From: Nonlabens sp. YIK11 | GTDB taxonomy: Bacteria; Bacteroidota; Bacteroidia; Flavobacteriales; Flavobacteriaceae | NCBI RefSeq assembly: GCF_001413925.1 | Contig: NZ_LBMJ01000001.1 | Location: 1,507,001-1,571,000 of the forward strand | Reading direction: 5' to 3' | Length of the DNA stretch: 64,000 nucleotides | Part shown: positions 51,101 to 60,268 of the stretch, piece after piece | Numbering within the stretch: position 1 is the first letter of the stretch | Layout: every line of letters begins with the position of its first letter | Made by a program: the position numbers and the translations under genes | The notes under the pieces: model-generated | Database searches by the model: none | What the model saw: only the letters and a program-made list of their open reading frames with translations | Told to the model about the DNA's origin: nothing

Positions 51101-51276
51101 CCTCTGGAGTAGGCGCTAAAGGTAACCGTTCCATAGGAACCGGTGCTGCAGGAGGCTTATTTGTGGGAACACTATTATTGATCATATTCGTGCCCATGCT
51201 CTTTATTGTATTTCAGAATTTGCATGAAAAGGTGGTGGGTAAATTATTTACAGAAGAAGACGAAGATGATTTATAG
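48130..51276 (+). CDS. RND multidrug efflux permease (HAE1/AcrB-like)
   Basis: 1048 residues, full length for the family. FIDNPVLSTVISIVVVILGI at the start, the porter loop TQYPQIAPPTVEVTATFPGA, GIVVDDAIVVTEAVKSKMEN in helix 4 (the two Asp of the proton relay) and GLLAKNAILIVEFGQQKRRD near the end are the standard motifs. Twelve membrane segments with two large periplasmic loops are visible. It exports hydrophobic compounds using the proton gradient. Substrates not predictable. Confidence 0.95.
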   Translation: MNKFLKIFIDNPVLSTVISIVVVILGILGFNNLPVTQYPQIAPPTVEVTATFPGAGAQTILESVVVPLEQEINGVQGIDYITSTASNSGNATITIFFKQGTDPDIAAVNVQNRVARANPLLPAEVINSGIVTQKKQNSSLMYLSFRSTTDDFDEIFVQNYIDIKVVPVLQRIEGVAQVSSGSGKAYTMRIWIKPDKLAAYGLQPSDVLAALNEQSVEAAPGTLGQNSGSAFEYALQYQGRFSSIEEYENIVLKAIDNNQYLTLKQVADIELDAFSYTSISETNGERSVGLGIFQSPGSNAQKVIQDLEVELEQLAADFPKGMDYIIDYNINDFLEASIDNLINTFLIAFALVFVVVFVFLQDIRTTIIPAIAVPVSVVGTFFFLNLLGYSLNLLTLFALILAIGIVVDDAIVVTEAVKSKMENGEKSARKASIDAMKEISGAIIATTLVMAAVFIPVTFLTGPTGIFFEQFGVTLIISIVISSINALTLSPALSALILKPEDDEEENKNFLRRFFNGFNQKFDQLKDRYESVLNSLSSKLVITGIVLAVALGAIFFINNNIPKGFVPTEDKGVVFANVTLPDGASMDRTYQIMADFSEQAKNIEGIESISFSTGSNFFNGTGGSYALAYLPLEKWSERDADSLSINSIIKQLNGVAAAFPDAQMTFFQPAQVPGYSGSGGFSFNVLSESDASLDDLNQETKNLTARLNQRPEIAMARATFSNEFPQYQIELDLAKIKAAGIDANTILGSLQGYIGGIYASNFSKFGKQYKVYVQALPEYRRTKEDFKKIFVRNDKGEMAPITEFFTLKEINGAQSINRFNLFNAIGVNGSIQEGYSTGDAIATIKEEAQSLKRGYKLGFNGLTREEIEAEGQLQVILVLSLVFMYFFLAVQYKSYIIPLAVILSLPLGVLGSYLFTYLFGLENNIYFRIALIMLVGLLAKNAILIVEFGQQKRRDGESIKDAAIQAAKERLRPVLMTSIAFIAGMVPLIIASGVGAKGNRSIGTGAAGGLFVGTLLLIIFVPMLFIVFQNLHEKVVGKLFTEEDEDDL

Positions 51277-51403
51277 AAATCTCTTATTACTGGCTACATT
51301 GAAATGAATCGAACTCCTTAAATTTAAAAAGACTCCATTTGATTTTTGTCAACGAGTAGAAAAACATTAAACCTTTATTATTTTTAAGAGTCAGAACTAT
51401 TGA

Positions 51404-51952
51404 ATGAGCCAAACAACCGACCGCGAAATTCTTGATCTCATTGCAAACCCTAAGTCACTGGACAAAGGTTTTCGCATGCTTGTGAAAGAACATCAGCAAA
51501 ACCTTTACTGGCAAATACGTAAGATCCTGCTCAACCACGAGGACGCAGATGATGTGCTGCAAAATGTCTTTATCAAGATCTTTAGAGGCTTGCCTAATTT
51601 TAAAGGTGATAGTAAATTGAGTACCTGGATGTTTAGAATTGCATACAATGAAAGTATGACCTTTCTCAAACGCAAATCTAAAATCGTCCAGATCAACAGT
51701 GCCGAAATGCAAGATTACCTAGTACAGCAACTGGAAGCAGATGTGTATTTCACGGGTGATGATATACAAATGCAACTTCAAAAAGCACTGGTACGATTAC
51801 CAGATCGCCAGCGAGAGATTTTTAACATGAGGTACTACGACGAGATCAAGTTTAAGGATATCGCCGAAATTTTGGAACTTAGTGAAGGTGCTGTAAAATC
51901 AAGCTATCATATTGCAGCAAAAAAGATAGAGTCTTACCTTAAGGGAGATTAA
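51404..51952 (+). CDS. ECF-type RNA polymerase sigma factor
   Basis: 182 residues. Region 2 is visible as LVKEHQQNLYWQIRKILLNH, DADDVLQNVFIKIFRGLPNF and STWMFRIAYNESMTFLKRKS, and region 4 as LVRLPDRQREIFNMRYYDEI-like sequence and KFKDIAEILELSEGAVKSSY. It redirects RNA polymerase to specific promoters. It is followed by a putative anti-sigma factor and a Spy-like protein, the standard ECF operon order of Bacteroidota. Confidence 0.93.
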   Translation: MSQTTDREILDLIANPKSLDKGFRMLVKEHQQNLYWQIRKILLNHEDADDVLQNVFIKIFRGLPNFKGDSKLSTWMFRIAYNESMTFLKRKSKIVQINSAEMQDYLVQQLEADVYFTGDDIQMQLQKALVRLPDRQREIFNMRYYDEIKFKDIAEILELSEGAVKSSYHIAAKKIESYLKGD

Positions 51953-51982
51953 ACTAATCGCCATAATTGGTGTCATAGAAAC

Positions 51983-52675
51983 ATGAAAAAGAAGAACACA
52001 CATAACGATTTAGGTTTTAAAGTCCCGCAAGGATACTTTAAGGCGAACATAGATCGGTTGTGCGATAACGTGAAACCTGCGCAAGAGCGTGAGGATTCTC
52101 AATTTTCTGTGCCTTCTGGTTATTTTGACGGCTTGGAGGATCGTATTATGAATGCCGTGCGTTCTGATCAGGATGCAGCTGCGGTCAATGCGAATGGTTT
52201 TGAAGTGCCTATAGGTTATTTTGATGGTCTCGAAGATCGTGTGATGAACACAGTAGCACAAAGTGAGCATTCTATAAAAGTTAAGGAACTACCATTTACC
52301 ACACCAGATCACTATTTTGAGCAACTGGAAAAACGAGTACTGGAAGCAACTGTCGATAAACCAGTAGTCAAGCTGGAAAGAGATTACCCATCATGGGTGA
52401 TCCCAATGATTGCCGTTGCCGCCATATTTGTTGCTGTACTTGCTATAGATGGATTCTGGCCTCAAAATGCACTGACCATTCAAGATTTGGAAAATGAAGA
52501 GATAGCTCTTTATTTAGCTGAAACAGACTTTATATCTGATCATGATGCGATCAACATCTTATATTCAGATACTGACATTCTTGATACCGCAAACTTTGAA
52601 ACCTCTATTAATAATGATGAATTGCTAAACTACCTTGCAGATGAGGTAGATATGAACCAAATGTTGGAAGAATGA
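51983..52675 (+). CDS. Membrane-anchored putative anti-sigma factor with four FxVPxGYF repeats
   Basis: 230 residues. Four copies of one motif occur in the first 115 residues: FKVPQGYFKANIDRL, FSVPSGYFDGLEDRIM, FEVPIGYFDGLEDRVM and FTTPDHYFEQLEKRVL. A single membrane helix (VIPMIAVAAIFVAVLAIDGF) follows near residue 140, then an acidic tail. By position after the sigma factor it is the likely anti-sigma factor, with the repeats on the cytoplasmic side. The repeats probably bind the sigma factor. It overlaps the next gene by 4 bases. Confidence 0.75.
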   Translation: MKKKNTHNDLGFKVPQGYFKANIDRLCDNVKPAQEREDSQFSVPSGYFDGLEDRIMNAVRSDQDAAAVNANGFEVPIGYFDGLEDRVMNTVAQSEHSIKVKELPFTTPDHYFEQLEKRVLEATVDKPVVKLERDYPSWVIPMIAVAAIFVAVLAIDGFWPQNALTIQDLENEEIALYLAETDFISDHDAINILYSDTDILDTANFETSINNDELLNYLADEVDMNQMLEE

Positions 52676-53133
52676 AAACGATAACTGTATTTACCATAGC
52701 CCTAATGGCATCTGTCAGTTCAATGGCACAAGTAGTGCGTACCAGCTATCAAGAGGTGCGTAGTGCCACAGATAAGATTGAAGCCATGGAAGTGGCATTC
52801 CTGACTCAGGAACTTGAACTCACCTCAGAAGAGGCACAGAAATTCTGGCCGATCTTTAACGATATCAAGGAGGAACGTAACGACTTGAAGATCAAAAAGA
52901 AGAAGTTGATGTACGACATGGCTAATAATTTCAATACCATGTCCTTAGATCAAGCGCAAAATTTTGTGGATGGCATGTTTGATATTGAAGCAGCACTCAA
53001 CGAATCTAATTTTGAAGCGCGCAACAGAAAGATTATCAAAATCATAGGCCCAAAAAGATTTTTACAACTCAAAAAGGCTGAATATGAATTTAGAAAAAAG
53101 ATATTGCAGGAATACCGCACTAGAGGCAGATAG
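52672..53133 (+). CDS. Spy/CpxP-like periplasmic protein (sensor-type)
   Basis: 153 residues with a signal peptide ending VSSMAQ. The mature part is helical and charged: FLTQELELTSEEAQKFWPIF, NDIKEERNDLKIKKKKLMYD, and KIIGPKRFLQLKKAEYEFRK. The LTxEEAxKFWP motif is that of proteins that often accompany ECF sigma/anti-sigma pairs in Bacteroidota and resemble Spy-type chaperones. It may sense envelope stress. Confidence 0.8.
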   Translation: MKTITVFTIALMASVSSMAQVVRTSYQEVRSATDKIEAMEVAFLTQELELTSEEAQKFWPIFNDIKEERNDLKIKKKKLMYDMANNFNTMSLDQAQNFVDGMFDIEAALNESNFEARNRKIIKIIGPKRFLQLKKAEYEFRKKILQEYRTRGR

Positions 53134-53176
53134 ATTCCGCAAAAGATTTTAGTAGTTAGTTTTGGTTAATGATGGC

Positions 53177-53215
53177 AAATCCCTCGAGAACTCGTTCTTG
53201 AGGGATTTACTTTTT
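53177..53215. terminator. Terminator of the ECF operon
   Basis: AAATCCCTCGAGAA and TTCTTGAGGGATTT, a 14-bp stem with one wobble, followed by AC and T5. Confidence 0.85.
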
Positions 53216-53233
53216 ACAGAAGATCGCACCTAA

Positions 53234-53956
53234 CTATTCAGAAAGGTTTTTGACGTACTTCCTAAATTCTTCGTCGCTTATTTTATTGGTGTTGTTTTTC
53301 TTGACCAGATACTCCATAAAAGGAGTGCCATCTCGTATCTCTACTATCATCACATCAATAAAGGTGCGCAAGCCTATCAATAAAACCACGGCCGCATGCT
53401 GCGCTCCAAAGCTGATAAAAAATCCAGATAGGATTACCACAAACTGTTGCACAAATATCCTGACGTACGGCGCAAACATCAGTTCTAGTCCACTAACTTC
53501 CAGATATCGCCCATTCTGCAGGTAATTTTTATAAAATACCCAAAGGTTATTTAAAATGATCGTACCCAGAATCCAACCTATATTGTCCATCGCAAGCACA
53601 CGGGCATAATTATCAACCAATTCAAAACCACTACTGGTCCAGTTGGGATCTGAAATTTCCAGATAGGTAAAGGCAAACATGGATTGTATCGCTACAAACA
53701 TTCCATAATGGACGGTAAAGAATGCCGCGAGAAAGAATTTGCCATTAAGTTCCTTTTCATCTTTTTTACGCGATAAAAGAATCTTGAATACATTAATGAC
53801 ACCTATCACGATGGTCTCCAAGAAATAGGAAAAGATCACCGTGATGGCATTTACAGATCCTAAAAAGTACAACAGCAGCACAAAAAGGCTGGAAAGATAG
53901 ATATGGGTCGTTCGCTCATTGATCTTGAGCAATGGTTGCAGCACTCCTAATTTCAT
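53234..53956 (-). CDS. DUF6498-type membrane protein
   Basis: 240 residues with five or six membrane segments (IYLSSLFVLLLYFLGSVNAI, FFLAAFFTVHYGMFVAIQSM, NIGWILGTIILNNLWVF, FVVILSGFFISFGAQHAAVV). The HYG.F and GQ..FG-like loops match DUF6498 proteins, a group of unknown function. It is transcribed towards the ECF operon terminator and shares no operon with its neighbours. Confidence 0.75.
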   Translation of the reverse strand: MKLGVLQPLLKINERTTHIYLSSLFVLLLYFLGSVNAITVIFSYFLETIVIGVINVFKILLSRKKDEKELNGKFFLAAFFTVHYGMFVAIQSMFAFTYLEISDPNWTSSGFELVDNYARVLAMDNIGWILGTIILNNLWVFYKNYLQNGRYLEVSGLELMFAPYVRIFVQQFVVILSGFFISFGAQHAAVVLLIGLRTFIDVMIVEIRDGTPFMEYLVKKNNTNKISDEEFRKYVKNLSE

Positions 53957-54004
53957 GCGACTAAAATATCCCTAAGACCAATGAAAATCCATAAGGCATT
54001 TGCC

Positions 54005-54631
54005 CTAATCCATCAGGTCACTCCAGTCGCTATCGCTGTTGATGGTAGAGCCGTCATATTCCAGTGTCCAGCCGAAGCTTTCTGTCAGGACATAGATTTG
54101 TGATAACTCACTAAGCAGTCTATTCTGGGCATTGCCTACAACTTCACTCTTACTTACCTTGCTTTTTAGGTCTTTGGTAATCTGCGTTTTGATTTTATTA
54201 AAATCCCGTGCTTCAAATCTGTTGGTGAGTCCATTATCCAGATTATAATAGGTGAGATCAGGGTCGATCTTAATCTCTGGTGGTGGAATGTTAAGAATCC
54301 TAATCGTTTTGGCATTCTCATCAATCTGGAAATTCATCTTTTTCAAGTCATACGCGATTTGAACTTTTGCGTTTGAAATGACCAGCGCTCGTTTCTGGCT
54401 ACTGAAAAAATCCCAACCAAAAACCTTTGTATTCTCATAGGTATACACCTTGGCATAAGTAGCCTCAGTCACTACAAGCTTGCTCACGTTGCGCACCTGT
54501 TTCTCAATCAAAGCGGTTTGGGCAATAAGGCGTTCGCGCTCGTCATTGCGGCTGCTATAATAGCTGTACATCAGCACAATAATGATCGTGATGGCAACAC
54601 CTATAAAGATATTTTTAAGTCTGCTATTCAT
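54005..54631 (-). CDS. DUF4230 protein with an N-terminal membrane anchor
   Basis: 208 residues. One membrane helix (NIFIGVAITIIIVLMYSYYS) is followed by LIAQTALIEKQVRNVSKLVV, RALVISNAKVQIAYDLKKMN and IPPPEIKIDPDLTYYNLDNG, which are conserved in DUF4230. The bulk lies outside the inner membrane. Function unknown. It overlaps the start of the GSCFA gene by 4 bases on the same strand. Confidence 0.8.
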   Translation of the reverse strand: MNSRLKNIFIGVAITIIIVLMYSYYSSRNDERERLIAQTALIEKQVRNVSKLVVTEATYAKVYTYENTKVFGWDFFSSQKRALVISNAKVQIAYDLKKMNFQIDENAKTIRILNIPPPEIKIDPDLTYYNLDNGLTNRFEARDFNKIKTQITKDLKSKVSKSEVVGNAQNRLLSELSQIYVLTESFGWTLEYDGSTINSDSDWSDLMD

Positions 54632-55542
54632 AGTTGTAGATAGGGAAATTGTGAAAGTAGCTGCTGGCGTGATTGCTCCACTTGTAAGGCATGCGCCTCG
54701 ATGTCTTTGGGTTTGTGGCCGGCTAACTTTTGGTGTTTTTCAATGGTTTTTATAGCGTTCACCGTGTTTTGGTGAAGTACGCTTTCGCGAAAGCGTAACC
54801 ACACATAATCCACAGCGGTCGCATTAGGATGTATCATGTCACTGGCATAAAAACGGTAATCGCGCAGCTCGTCCATCAGGATTTCATAGGCTGGAAAGTA
54901 GTAAGGAACACGACCGTCGCAGGATTGCTGGATGGCTTCATGAAGTCGCGCCTTGCTGCGGGCATTTTCTACCATTCCATCCTTAGTATGACGTACGGGC
55001 GATAAGGTGTATATCAATTGCGTTGCAGGATTGACTTTCTTGATGAGTGACTCGATACGCCGTAAGGCCTCTTCCATCTCATGTCTGCTCAACAACCTCT
55101 TGCTAAATAACTTTTGCGGTTGCTGGTGGCAATTGGCCACGATCTGTCCAGTTTTTTGAAGTTCGTAGATCCAGGCTGTTCCCAAAGTTATGATGACATG
55201 AGAAGCTTTTTCTAAACGCTTTTTGAGAACCTGGCCGGCATCTTGTAATTGTATCAAAACTTCACTTGCATTTGCTGCATTCAGATCTGAATGTGCGAGG
55301 TAGCTGAAATTGCCACTCACGTCGTCCATAGTGAAATCCTCATCAATGGATTTCTCCATCAACAGCATCAAACTATATGGATTAAATATGACCCCAAAAG
55401 GGTTGACCAACGCTTCAAAACCACAGTAGGAAAGCTTGTCGCCTATGTTTTGGGAAAAGCAACTGCCCATGAGCACCACGCTGCCATGATGATCCAGCGG
55501 TTTTTTGATCGTCTCAATCTCAAAATGTGTGGTGAATTTCAT
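54628..55542 (-). CDS. GSCFA-family protein
   Basis: 304 residues. VVLMGSCFSQNIGDKLSYCG near residue 25 is the GSCFA motif (Gly-Ser-Cys-Phe), and VIFNPYSL, HVIITLGTAWIYE and YTLSPVRHTKDGM, then MIHPNATAVDYVW follow as in the family, which is related to SGNH hydrolases and acyltransferases. The catalytic role is inferred. VWLRFRESVLHQ holds a translated copy of the 16-bp palindrome in a third register (54780-54795). Confidence 0.85.
   Translation of the reverse strand: MKFTTHFEIETIKKPLDHHGSVVLMGSCFSQNIGDKLSYCGFEALVNPFGVIFNPYSLMLLMEKSIDEDFTMDDVSGNFSYLAHSDLNAANASEVLIQLQDAGQVLKKRLEKASHVIITLGTAWIYELQKTGQIVANCHQQPQKLFSKRLLSRHEMEEALRRIESLIKKVNPATQLIYTLSPVRHTKDGMVENARSKARLHEAIQQSCDGRVPYYFPAYEILMDELRDYRFYASDMIHPNATAVDYVWLRFRESVLHQNTVNAIKTIEKHQKLAGHKPKDIEAHALQVEQSRQQLLSQFPYLQL
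54780..54795. repeat. Palindrome family A inside the GSCFA gene
   Basis: Perfect CGCTTTCGCGAAAGCG, read on the minus strand in the RFRES register, the only such case in the window. Confidence 0.9.
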
Positions 55543-55595
55543 AGAATACCAAATGTAATCAAACGACTGCCAGTCGATGTTATGGTAATTCTAAA

Positions 55596-55889
55596 CTAAT
55601 TGATGAGGTAGGTCATTAATTTAAACAGCAGGTAACCTAACAACGGTGCACCTAGAATAGTAATCAACAGAACTTTCAGTCGGCGGCGCTTTTCTTTTTG
55701 TGCCTTGATTTGAAAGGCCGCTTTAGCCGCTGCAATCTGTTCTGGTGTGTGTTGAGGTGTTTTACTGGTATCGTTATTATAAAGTGCTCCAGCCTGTGTT
55801 CCTGCCATGGATGTATCGCTGGTCTTACGACGTCTGGCGTTGTTTTTCATCGCCGTGATCATATGCTGTATAAATCCACCTGCTAGCAT
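55596..55889 (-). CDS. Small membrane-anchored protein of unknown function
   Basis: 97 residues. A polar, basic N-terminal half (AMKNNARRRKTSDTSMAGTQ), a Lys-rich helix AAAKAAFQIKAQKEKRRRLK and one membrane helix VLLITILGAPLLGYLLFKLM at the C-terminus, so it is probably tail-anchored. It is the last of a short run with the RDD gene. No family recognised. Confidence 0.65.
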   Translation of the reverse strand: MLAGGFIQHMITAMKNNARRRKTSDTSMAGTQAGALYNNDTSKTPQHTPEQIAAAKAAFQIKAQKEKRRRLKVLLITILGAPLLGYLLFKLMTYLIN

Positions 55890-55927
55890 CCATCAAATTT
55901 TAACTTATTTTGTTCAATCACCTTATA

Positions 55928-56497
55928 TTATTCAGACTCCACCACATACGTCTTGGCAATACGATCATGAATCGCTCTCCAGTAGGGTTGATCCATCAGT
56001 AATGCGATTATCTCTGCAAACGTGATCAATGCAGAAACCCCTGAAATGACATTGATCAACGGATAACGCTCAGACATGGCGCTGCTAAATTCAAAGTAAT
56101 TTTCTATCTCTAGCAAATAGCTGTCGTTAAACATGAAGTAGTAAACAGGCAACATAAAGAGCGTCTGGCTTATGGTGAAAATGCTGCGCAAAATCGCTTG
56201 AGCAGTATTGATTTTACCACCATCATAAGCGACTACCTTAATGTATACAATCATCTTTCCCCAAGTGGCTCCATACAAACCTTCCAATACAGGTTTGTAA
56301 GCCATGGCAATAAGACTTACCAATACATACAACCAGAAGCTGCGCAGATAAATGAGATTATAGACATTTAAAGCGCCAATGGGAACAACCAGAAACAACA
56401 TGTCCAGCAAATATGCACCCAATCGCGGGCCAAATCCCTTGTAAACAAGGCTGGTTTCCTGCTGCTCTTCCGCTTCTATGAATGGATCGTTTTGCAC
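55928..56497 (-). CDS. RDD-family membrane protein
   Basis: 189 residues. GFGPRLGAYLLDMLFLVVPI has the R..D pair that names the family, and EGLYGATWGKMIVYIKVVAY is the second conserved block. Three or four membrane helices. Family members may move ions or small solutes, but none is shown here. It lies 9 bases downstream of alaS on the same strand. Confidence 0.85.
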   Translation of the reverse strand: MQNDPFIEAEEQQETSLVYKGFGPRLGAYLLDMLFLVVPIGALNVYNLIYLRSFWLYVLVSLIAMAYKPVLEGLYGATWGKMIVYIKVVAYDGGKINTAQAILRSIFTISQTLFMLPVYYFMFNDSYLLEIENYFEFSSAMSERYPLINVISGVSALITFAEIIALLMDQPYWRAIHDRIAKTYVVESE

Positions 56498-56506
56498 AAT
56501 GCAATT

Positions 56507-59128
56507 TTATAAATAATCCTTAGCTGCTTCCAATGCCTTATCAATCCCTTGCGGATTCTTTCCGCCAGCTGTGGCAAAATGTGGCTGTCCACCGCCGCCG
56601 CCTTGAATATGCTTGCCCAGTTCGCGAACGATCTGACCAGCATTAAACTTCTTGTCTTCTACCAGATTCTTACTAATAATGACGGTAAGTGTGGCTTTAT
56701 CGTCAGCATTGGATCCCAAGATCATAAATAAATTCTCCATCTCGCGCTCGATTTCAAATGCCAGGTCTTTGATGGATTTAGTATCAAGATCGGTGGCAGC
56801 GGCAATGAAATTCACACCGTTGACCTCTTGAGCTGAAGCGATCAAATCACCTTTTAGGTTTCCAGCTTTTGCCTTGAGCAACTGCTCGATTTCTTTTTTA
56901 AGAGCTGCATTTTCAACTTGCAATGCTTGTACGGATTCTGCCGGATTTTGAGCCGTAGATTTTAAAATGCTTTTGATCTCTTCCAGGGTTTCATCCTGCT
57001 CCTCAAAGTATTTTAAAACGGCATCGCCAGTAATTGCCTCGATACGACGTATACCTGCGGCAACGGCGCTTTCACTTTTGATTTTAAAGTGCCAAACATC
57101 TGCCGTGTTTTGCACATGTGTACCGCCACAAAGTTCATGGCTGGCACCAAACTTAATGGTGCGCACTATATCACCATACTTTTCACCAAACAATCCTATC
57201 GCACCATCTTGAATGGCAGCTTCATAAGTGTTATTTCGGTTTTCTTCCAGTTCAAGGTGTTCTGCGATACGAGCGTTGACAAATTGTTCCACCTGATCAA
57301 TTTCCTCAGGAGTCATTTTAGCAAAATGTGAAAAGTCAAATCGCAAGGACGCACTGCGCACCATGGATCCTTTCTGTTCTACATGAGTTCCCAAAATCTT
57401 GCGTAAGGCTTGATGCAATAGGTGAGTCGCCGTATGGTTTGCAGCACTACGCTGACGTTGTCGCGCATCTACCACAGCTTTGTGGCGTTCCTTTACTTCC
57501 TTAGGTAGGTTTTTTGTGATATGTACGGTTTGTCCGTTTTCCTTTTTAGTATCAACAATGTAAACAGTATCACCATCAGCACTTTGTAGGTAACCCTTAT
57601 CGCCAGTCTGTCCACCGCTTTCTCCATAAAATGGTGTCATATTAAACACTAGCTGATATTGATCACCATCCTTTTTAGAGGTGACTTTTCTGTATTTAGA
57701 GATAAAGACGTCTGCCTCCAGGCGATCGTAACCTATAAATTCTTGAGTGTCGTCAGGTCTTAGTTCAGTCCAATCTGTAGCAGATGTGGCACTGGCGGCG
57801 CGAGAACGATCTTTTTGTTCCTGCATGGCCTTGTCAAAACCTTTTTCGTCAAGCTCCATTCCTTTTTCACGCAGGATAAGAGCGGTCAAATCTATAGGAA
57901 AGCCAAAGGTGTCGTAAAGCTCAAAAGCTTTGGATCCTTCAATCGTATTTTGAGAGTTCGCTTTCGCGGAAGCGATCATAGAATCCAACAATATGAGTCC
58001 TTGATCCAATGTTCTCAAGAACGATTGTTCTTCCTCTTTTATGACATTAATGATCAAATCTTGCTGTGCCTTCAATTCTGGAAAAGCATCGCCCATTTGA
58101 TGAGCCAGCGTGGTCGCCAGTTTAAAAATAAAAGGCTCCTTTTTATCAAGATAGGTAAATCCGTAACGTATCGCACGTCTCAAGATCCTGCGTATCACAT
58201 AACCTGCACCGGTATTGGACGGCAATTGACCGTCTGCAATAGAGAAAGAGACGGCACGCACATGGTCTGCAATGACACGTATGGCGATATCTTCCTGCTC
58301 GGTTTTGCCATAAGAATGGCCCGTGATGGTTTCAATCTCGTTAATGAGCGGTTGGAACACGTCTGTATCATAATTGGATTGCTTGTTTTGCAATACCATG
58401 GCCAGTCGCTCAAAGCCCATTCCCGTATCCACGTGTTGCGCCGGTAGGTTTTTAAGGGAACCATCTGCCATGCGGTTGTATTGCATGAAAACTAGGTTCC
58501 ATATTTCCACTACTTGTGGATGGTCTGCATTGACCAGCGAGGCGCCATCCACTTTTGCCTTTTCGGCATCACTACGTATGTCCACATGAATTTCAGAACA
58601 AGGACCACATGGGCCTTGATCTCCCATTTCCCAGAAGTTGTCCTTCTTGTTACCGTTTAGAATGCGGTCTTTATCAATAAGTTCTGCCCAGAAATCATAG
58701 GCCTCTGTATCGCGTTCCAGATTTTCTGAGGCGTCACCTTCAAAAATGGTCACGTACAGGCAATCTTTATCGATGCCGTAAACGTCTACTAAAAGTTCCC
58801 AAGCATAGGCAATCGCTTCTTTTTTAAAATAATCGCCAAAACTCCAGTTCCCCAACATCTCAAACATGGTGTGGTGATAGGTATCCACACCAACTTCTTC
58901 CAGGTCGTTATGCTTACCACTCACGCGCAGGCACTTTTGGGTATCTGTCACCCTATTGTTTTTGGGATCTGATATACCTAGAAAATATTCCTTGAACTGG
59001 TTCATCCCAGCATTGGTAAACATGAGCGTTGGGTCATTCTTGATGACCATGGGCGCACTGACCACAATCTCGTGTTGCTTGTTTTTGAAAAAATCTAGGA
59101 ATGTTTGTCGTATCTGTTGTGACTTCAT
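56507..59128 (-). CDS. alaS: Alanyl-tRNA synthetase
   Basis: 873 residues, normal length. Motif order: [20 protein letters not shown], the catalytic [20 protein letters not shown] and [15 protein letters not shown], the editing site [19 protein letters not shown] with [12 protein letters not shown] (zinc ligands), and the C-terminal [20 protein letters not shown]. It charges tRNA-Ala and clears mischarged Ser and Gly. [20 protein letters not shown] near residue 387 holds a translated copy of the palindrome (57959-57974, one base changed) in the loop before ELYDTFGFP. Confidence 0.97.
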   Translation of the reverse strand: MKSQQIRQTFLDFFKNKQHEIVVSAPMVIKNDPTLMFTNAGMNQFKEYFLGISDPKNNRVTDTQKCLRVSGKHNDLEEVGVDTYHHTMFEMLGNWSFGDYFKKEAIAYAWELLVDVYGIDKDCLYVTIFEGDASENLERDTEAYDFWAELIDKDRILNGNKKDNFWEMGDQGPCGPCSEIHVDIRSDAEKAKVDGASLVNADHPQVVEIWNLVFMQYNRMADGSLKNLPAQHVDTGMGFERLAMVLQNKQSNYDTDVFQPLINEIETITGHSYGKTEQEDIAIRVIADHVRAVSFSIADGQLPSNTGAGYVIRRILRRAIRYGFTYLDKKEPFIFKLATTLAHQMGDAFPELKAQQDLIINVIKEEEQSFLRTLDQGLILLDSMIASAKANSQNTIEGSKAFELYDTFGFPIDLTALILREKGMELDEKGFDKAMQEQKDRSRAASATSATDWTELRPDDTQEFIGYDRLEADVFISKYRKVTSKKDGDQYQLVFNMTPFYGESGGQTGDKGYLQSADGDTVYIVDTKKENGQTVHITKNLPKEVKERHKAVVDARQRQRSAANHTATHLLHQALRKILGTHVEQKGSMVRSASLRFDFSHFAKMTPEEIDQVEQFVNARIAEHLELEENRNNTYEAAIQDGAIGLFGEKYGDIVRTIKFGASHELCGGTHVQNTADVWHFKIKSESAVAAGIRRIEAITGDAVLKYFEEQDETLEEIKSILKSTAQNPAESVQALQVENAALKKEIEQLLKAKAGNLKGDLIASAQEVNGVNFIAAATDLDTKSIKDLAFEIEREMENLFMILGSNADDKATLTVIISKNLVEDKKFNAGQIVRELGKHIQGGGGGQPHFATAGGKNPQGIDKALEAAKDYL
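57959..57974. repeat. Palindrome family A inside alaS
   Basis: CGCTTTCGCGGAAGCG (one base from consensus), read on the minus strand as IASAKA, with the changed base turning the consensus Phe codon into Ser. Confidence 0.85.
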
Positions 59129-59162
59129 TATGGCGTCTGTCCTGCGGTTAATTACAATTTCT

Positions 59163-59170
59163 TACTTTTG
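59163..59170 (+). promoter_or_regulatory. TAnnTTTG -7 element of the M23 peptidase gene
   Basis: TACTTTTG on the plus strand, 117 bases before the ATG at 59288. The leader contains a copy of palindrome A. Confidence 0.45.
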
Positions 59171-59201
59171 TCCTCGTTGTTTATGGGATTGAAGGTGAGT
59201 T

Positions 59202-59217
59202 CGCTTTCGCGAAAGCG
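59202..59217. repeat. Palindrome family A in the leader of the M23 gene
   Basis: Perfect CGCTTTCGCGAAAGCG between the divergent alaS and M23 genes, downstream of the M23 promoter element and so probably transcribed as a hairpin in the 5' leader. Confidence 0.9.
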
Positions 59218-59287
59218 TAACAAAATCAGTCCTTCTGCGTCTTGTTTAAGTAGCAGAAAACACGGCAAAAATAGCACTTTATAACGT

Positions 59288-60268
59288 ATGGCAAAGGTTA
59301 AGTACTACTACGATCAAGAAACACTTTCTTACCAAAAAGTAGAGCGTCGCAAGCGCAAAATCTTTGGTAATGTGGCTCTTTTTATCTTTTCCAGCTGTCT
59401 AGTAGGCTTTCTTCTTTATTTATATGCCGGTAAGGTGTACGATTCTCCAGAGCTGCGCAGCGCTAAGCGTGACAAGAAATTTGTAGAGATGCAAATGGAA
59501 AGTATGGAAGAAGAAATCGCCCAACTTACTGCCGTTATTGAAGAAGTCGAGGAACGCGACAACAGCATCTACCGCATTTATTTTGATGCTAACCCAATTA
59601 CTGAAGAGCAGCGTCAGGCCGGTTTTGGTGGAGTGAATCGCTATAAGAATTATGAAGGATATTCCAACAGCGATAAAGTTATCGCGCTTAAGGAATCCAT
59701 CGACAAGCTTAAAAAACGTACCGCGATCCAAAGCAAGTCTTTGGATGAAATCGCCGTACTCGCTAAAGACAAAGAGAAATTACTTGCTAGTATTCCAGCG
59801 ATCCAGCCAGTGCGTAACCAGGATTTGACGCGTATGGCCAGTGGTTACGGTTATCGTACCGATCCTTTTAACAAGACCAGAAAATTTCACTATGGTATGG
59901 ATTTTACTGCACCACGCGGTACACCTGTTTTTGCCAGTGGTGATGGTGTCGTTGAGCGGGCAGATGCCAATAGTGCTGGTTATGGTAATCACATACGCAT
60001 TGATCACGGTTATGGATATGTTTCCCTTTATGCGCATTTGCGACAGCGCAATCCTTACAATGTCAAAGTAGGGCAGAAGGTTAAGCGTGGCGACATCATA
60101 GGTTATGTAGGTTCTACAGGTCGTTCCCAGGCACCGCACTTACATTATGAGGTGTTTAAGGATAATGAACGCATCAATCCTATCAACTTCTATTACGGTT
60201 CCCTTACTCCAGAAGAGTTCAATGAACTGCTTAAGAAATCGCAACAGGAAAACATTTCTTTGGACTAA
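59288..60268 (+). CDS. M23-family (LytM-type) peptidase with a membrane anchor and coiled coil
   Basis: 326 residues. A single membrane helix near residues 25-45 (FGNVALFIFSSCLVGFLLYL), then a coiled coil (EMQMESMEEEIAQLTAVIEE) and the LytM domain: YGYRTDPFNKTRKFHYGMDF (first His, Asp), ADANSAGYGNHIRIDHGYGY and APHLHYEVF (HxH). All metal ligands are present, so it may cut peptidoglycan cross-links, or, if inactive in the cell, act as an activator of amidases. The MerR-type regulator gene overlaps its stop by one base. Confidence 0.92.
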   Translation: MAKVKYYYDQETLSYQKVERRKRKIFGNVALFIFSSCLVGFLLYLYAGKVYDSPELRSAKRDKKFVEMQMESMEEEIAQLTAVIEEVEERDNSIYRIYFDANPITEEQRQAGFGGVNRYKNYEGYSNSDKVIALKESIDKLKKRTAIQSKSLDEIAVLAKDKEKLLASIPAIQPVRNQDLTRMASGYGYRTDPFNKTRKFHYGMDFTAPRGTPVFASGDGVVERADANSAGYGNHIRIDHGYGYVSLYAHLRQRNPYNVKVGQKVKRGDIIGYVGSTGRSQAPHLHYEVFKDNERINPINFYYGSLTPEEFNELLKKSQQENISLD

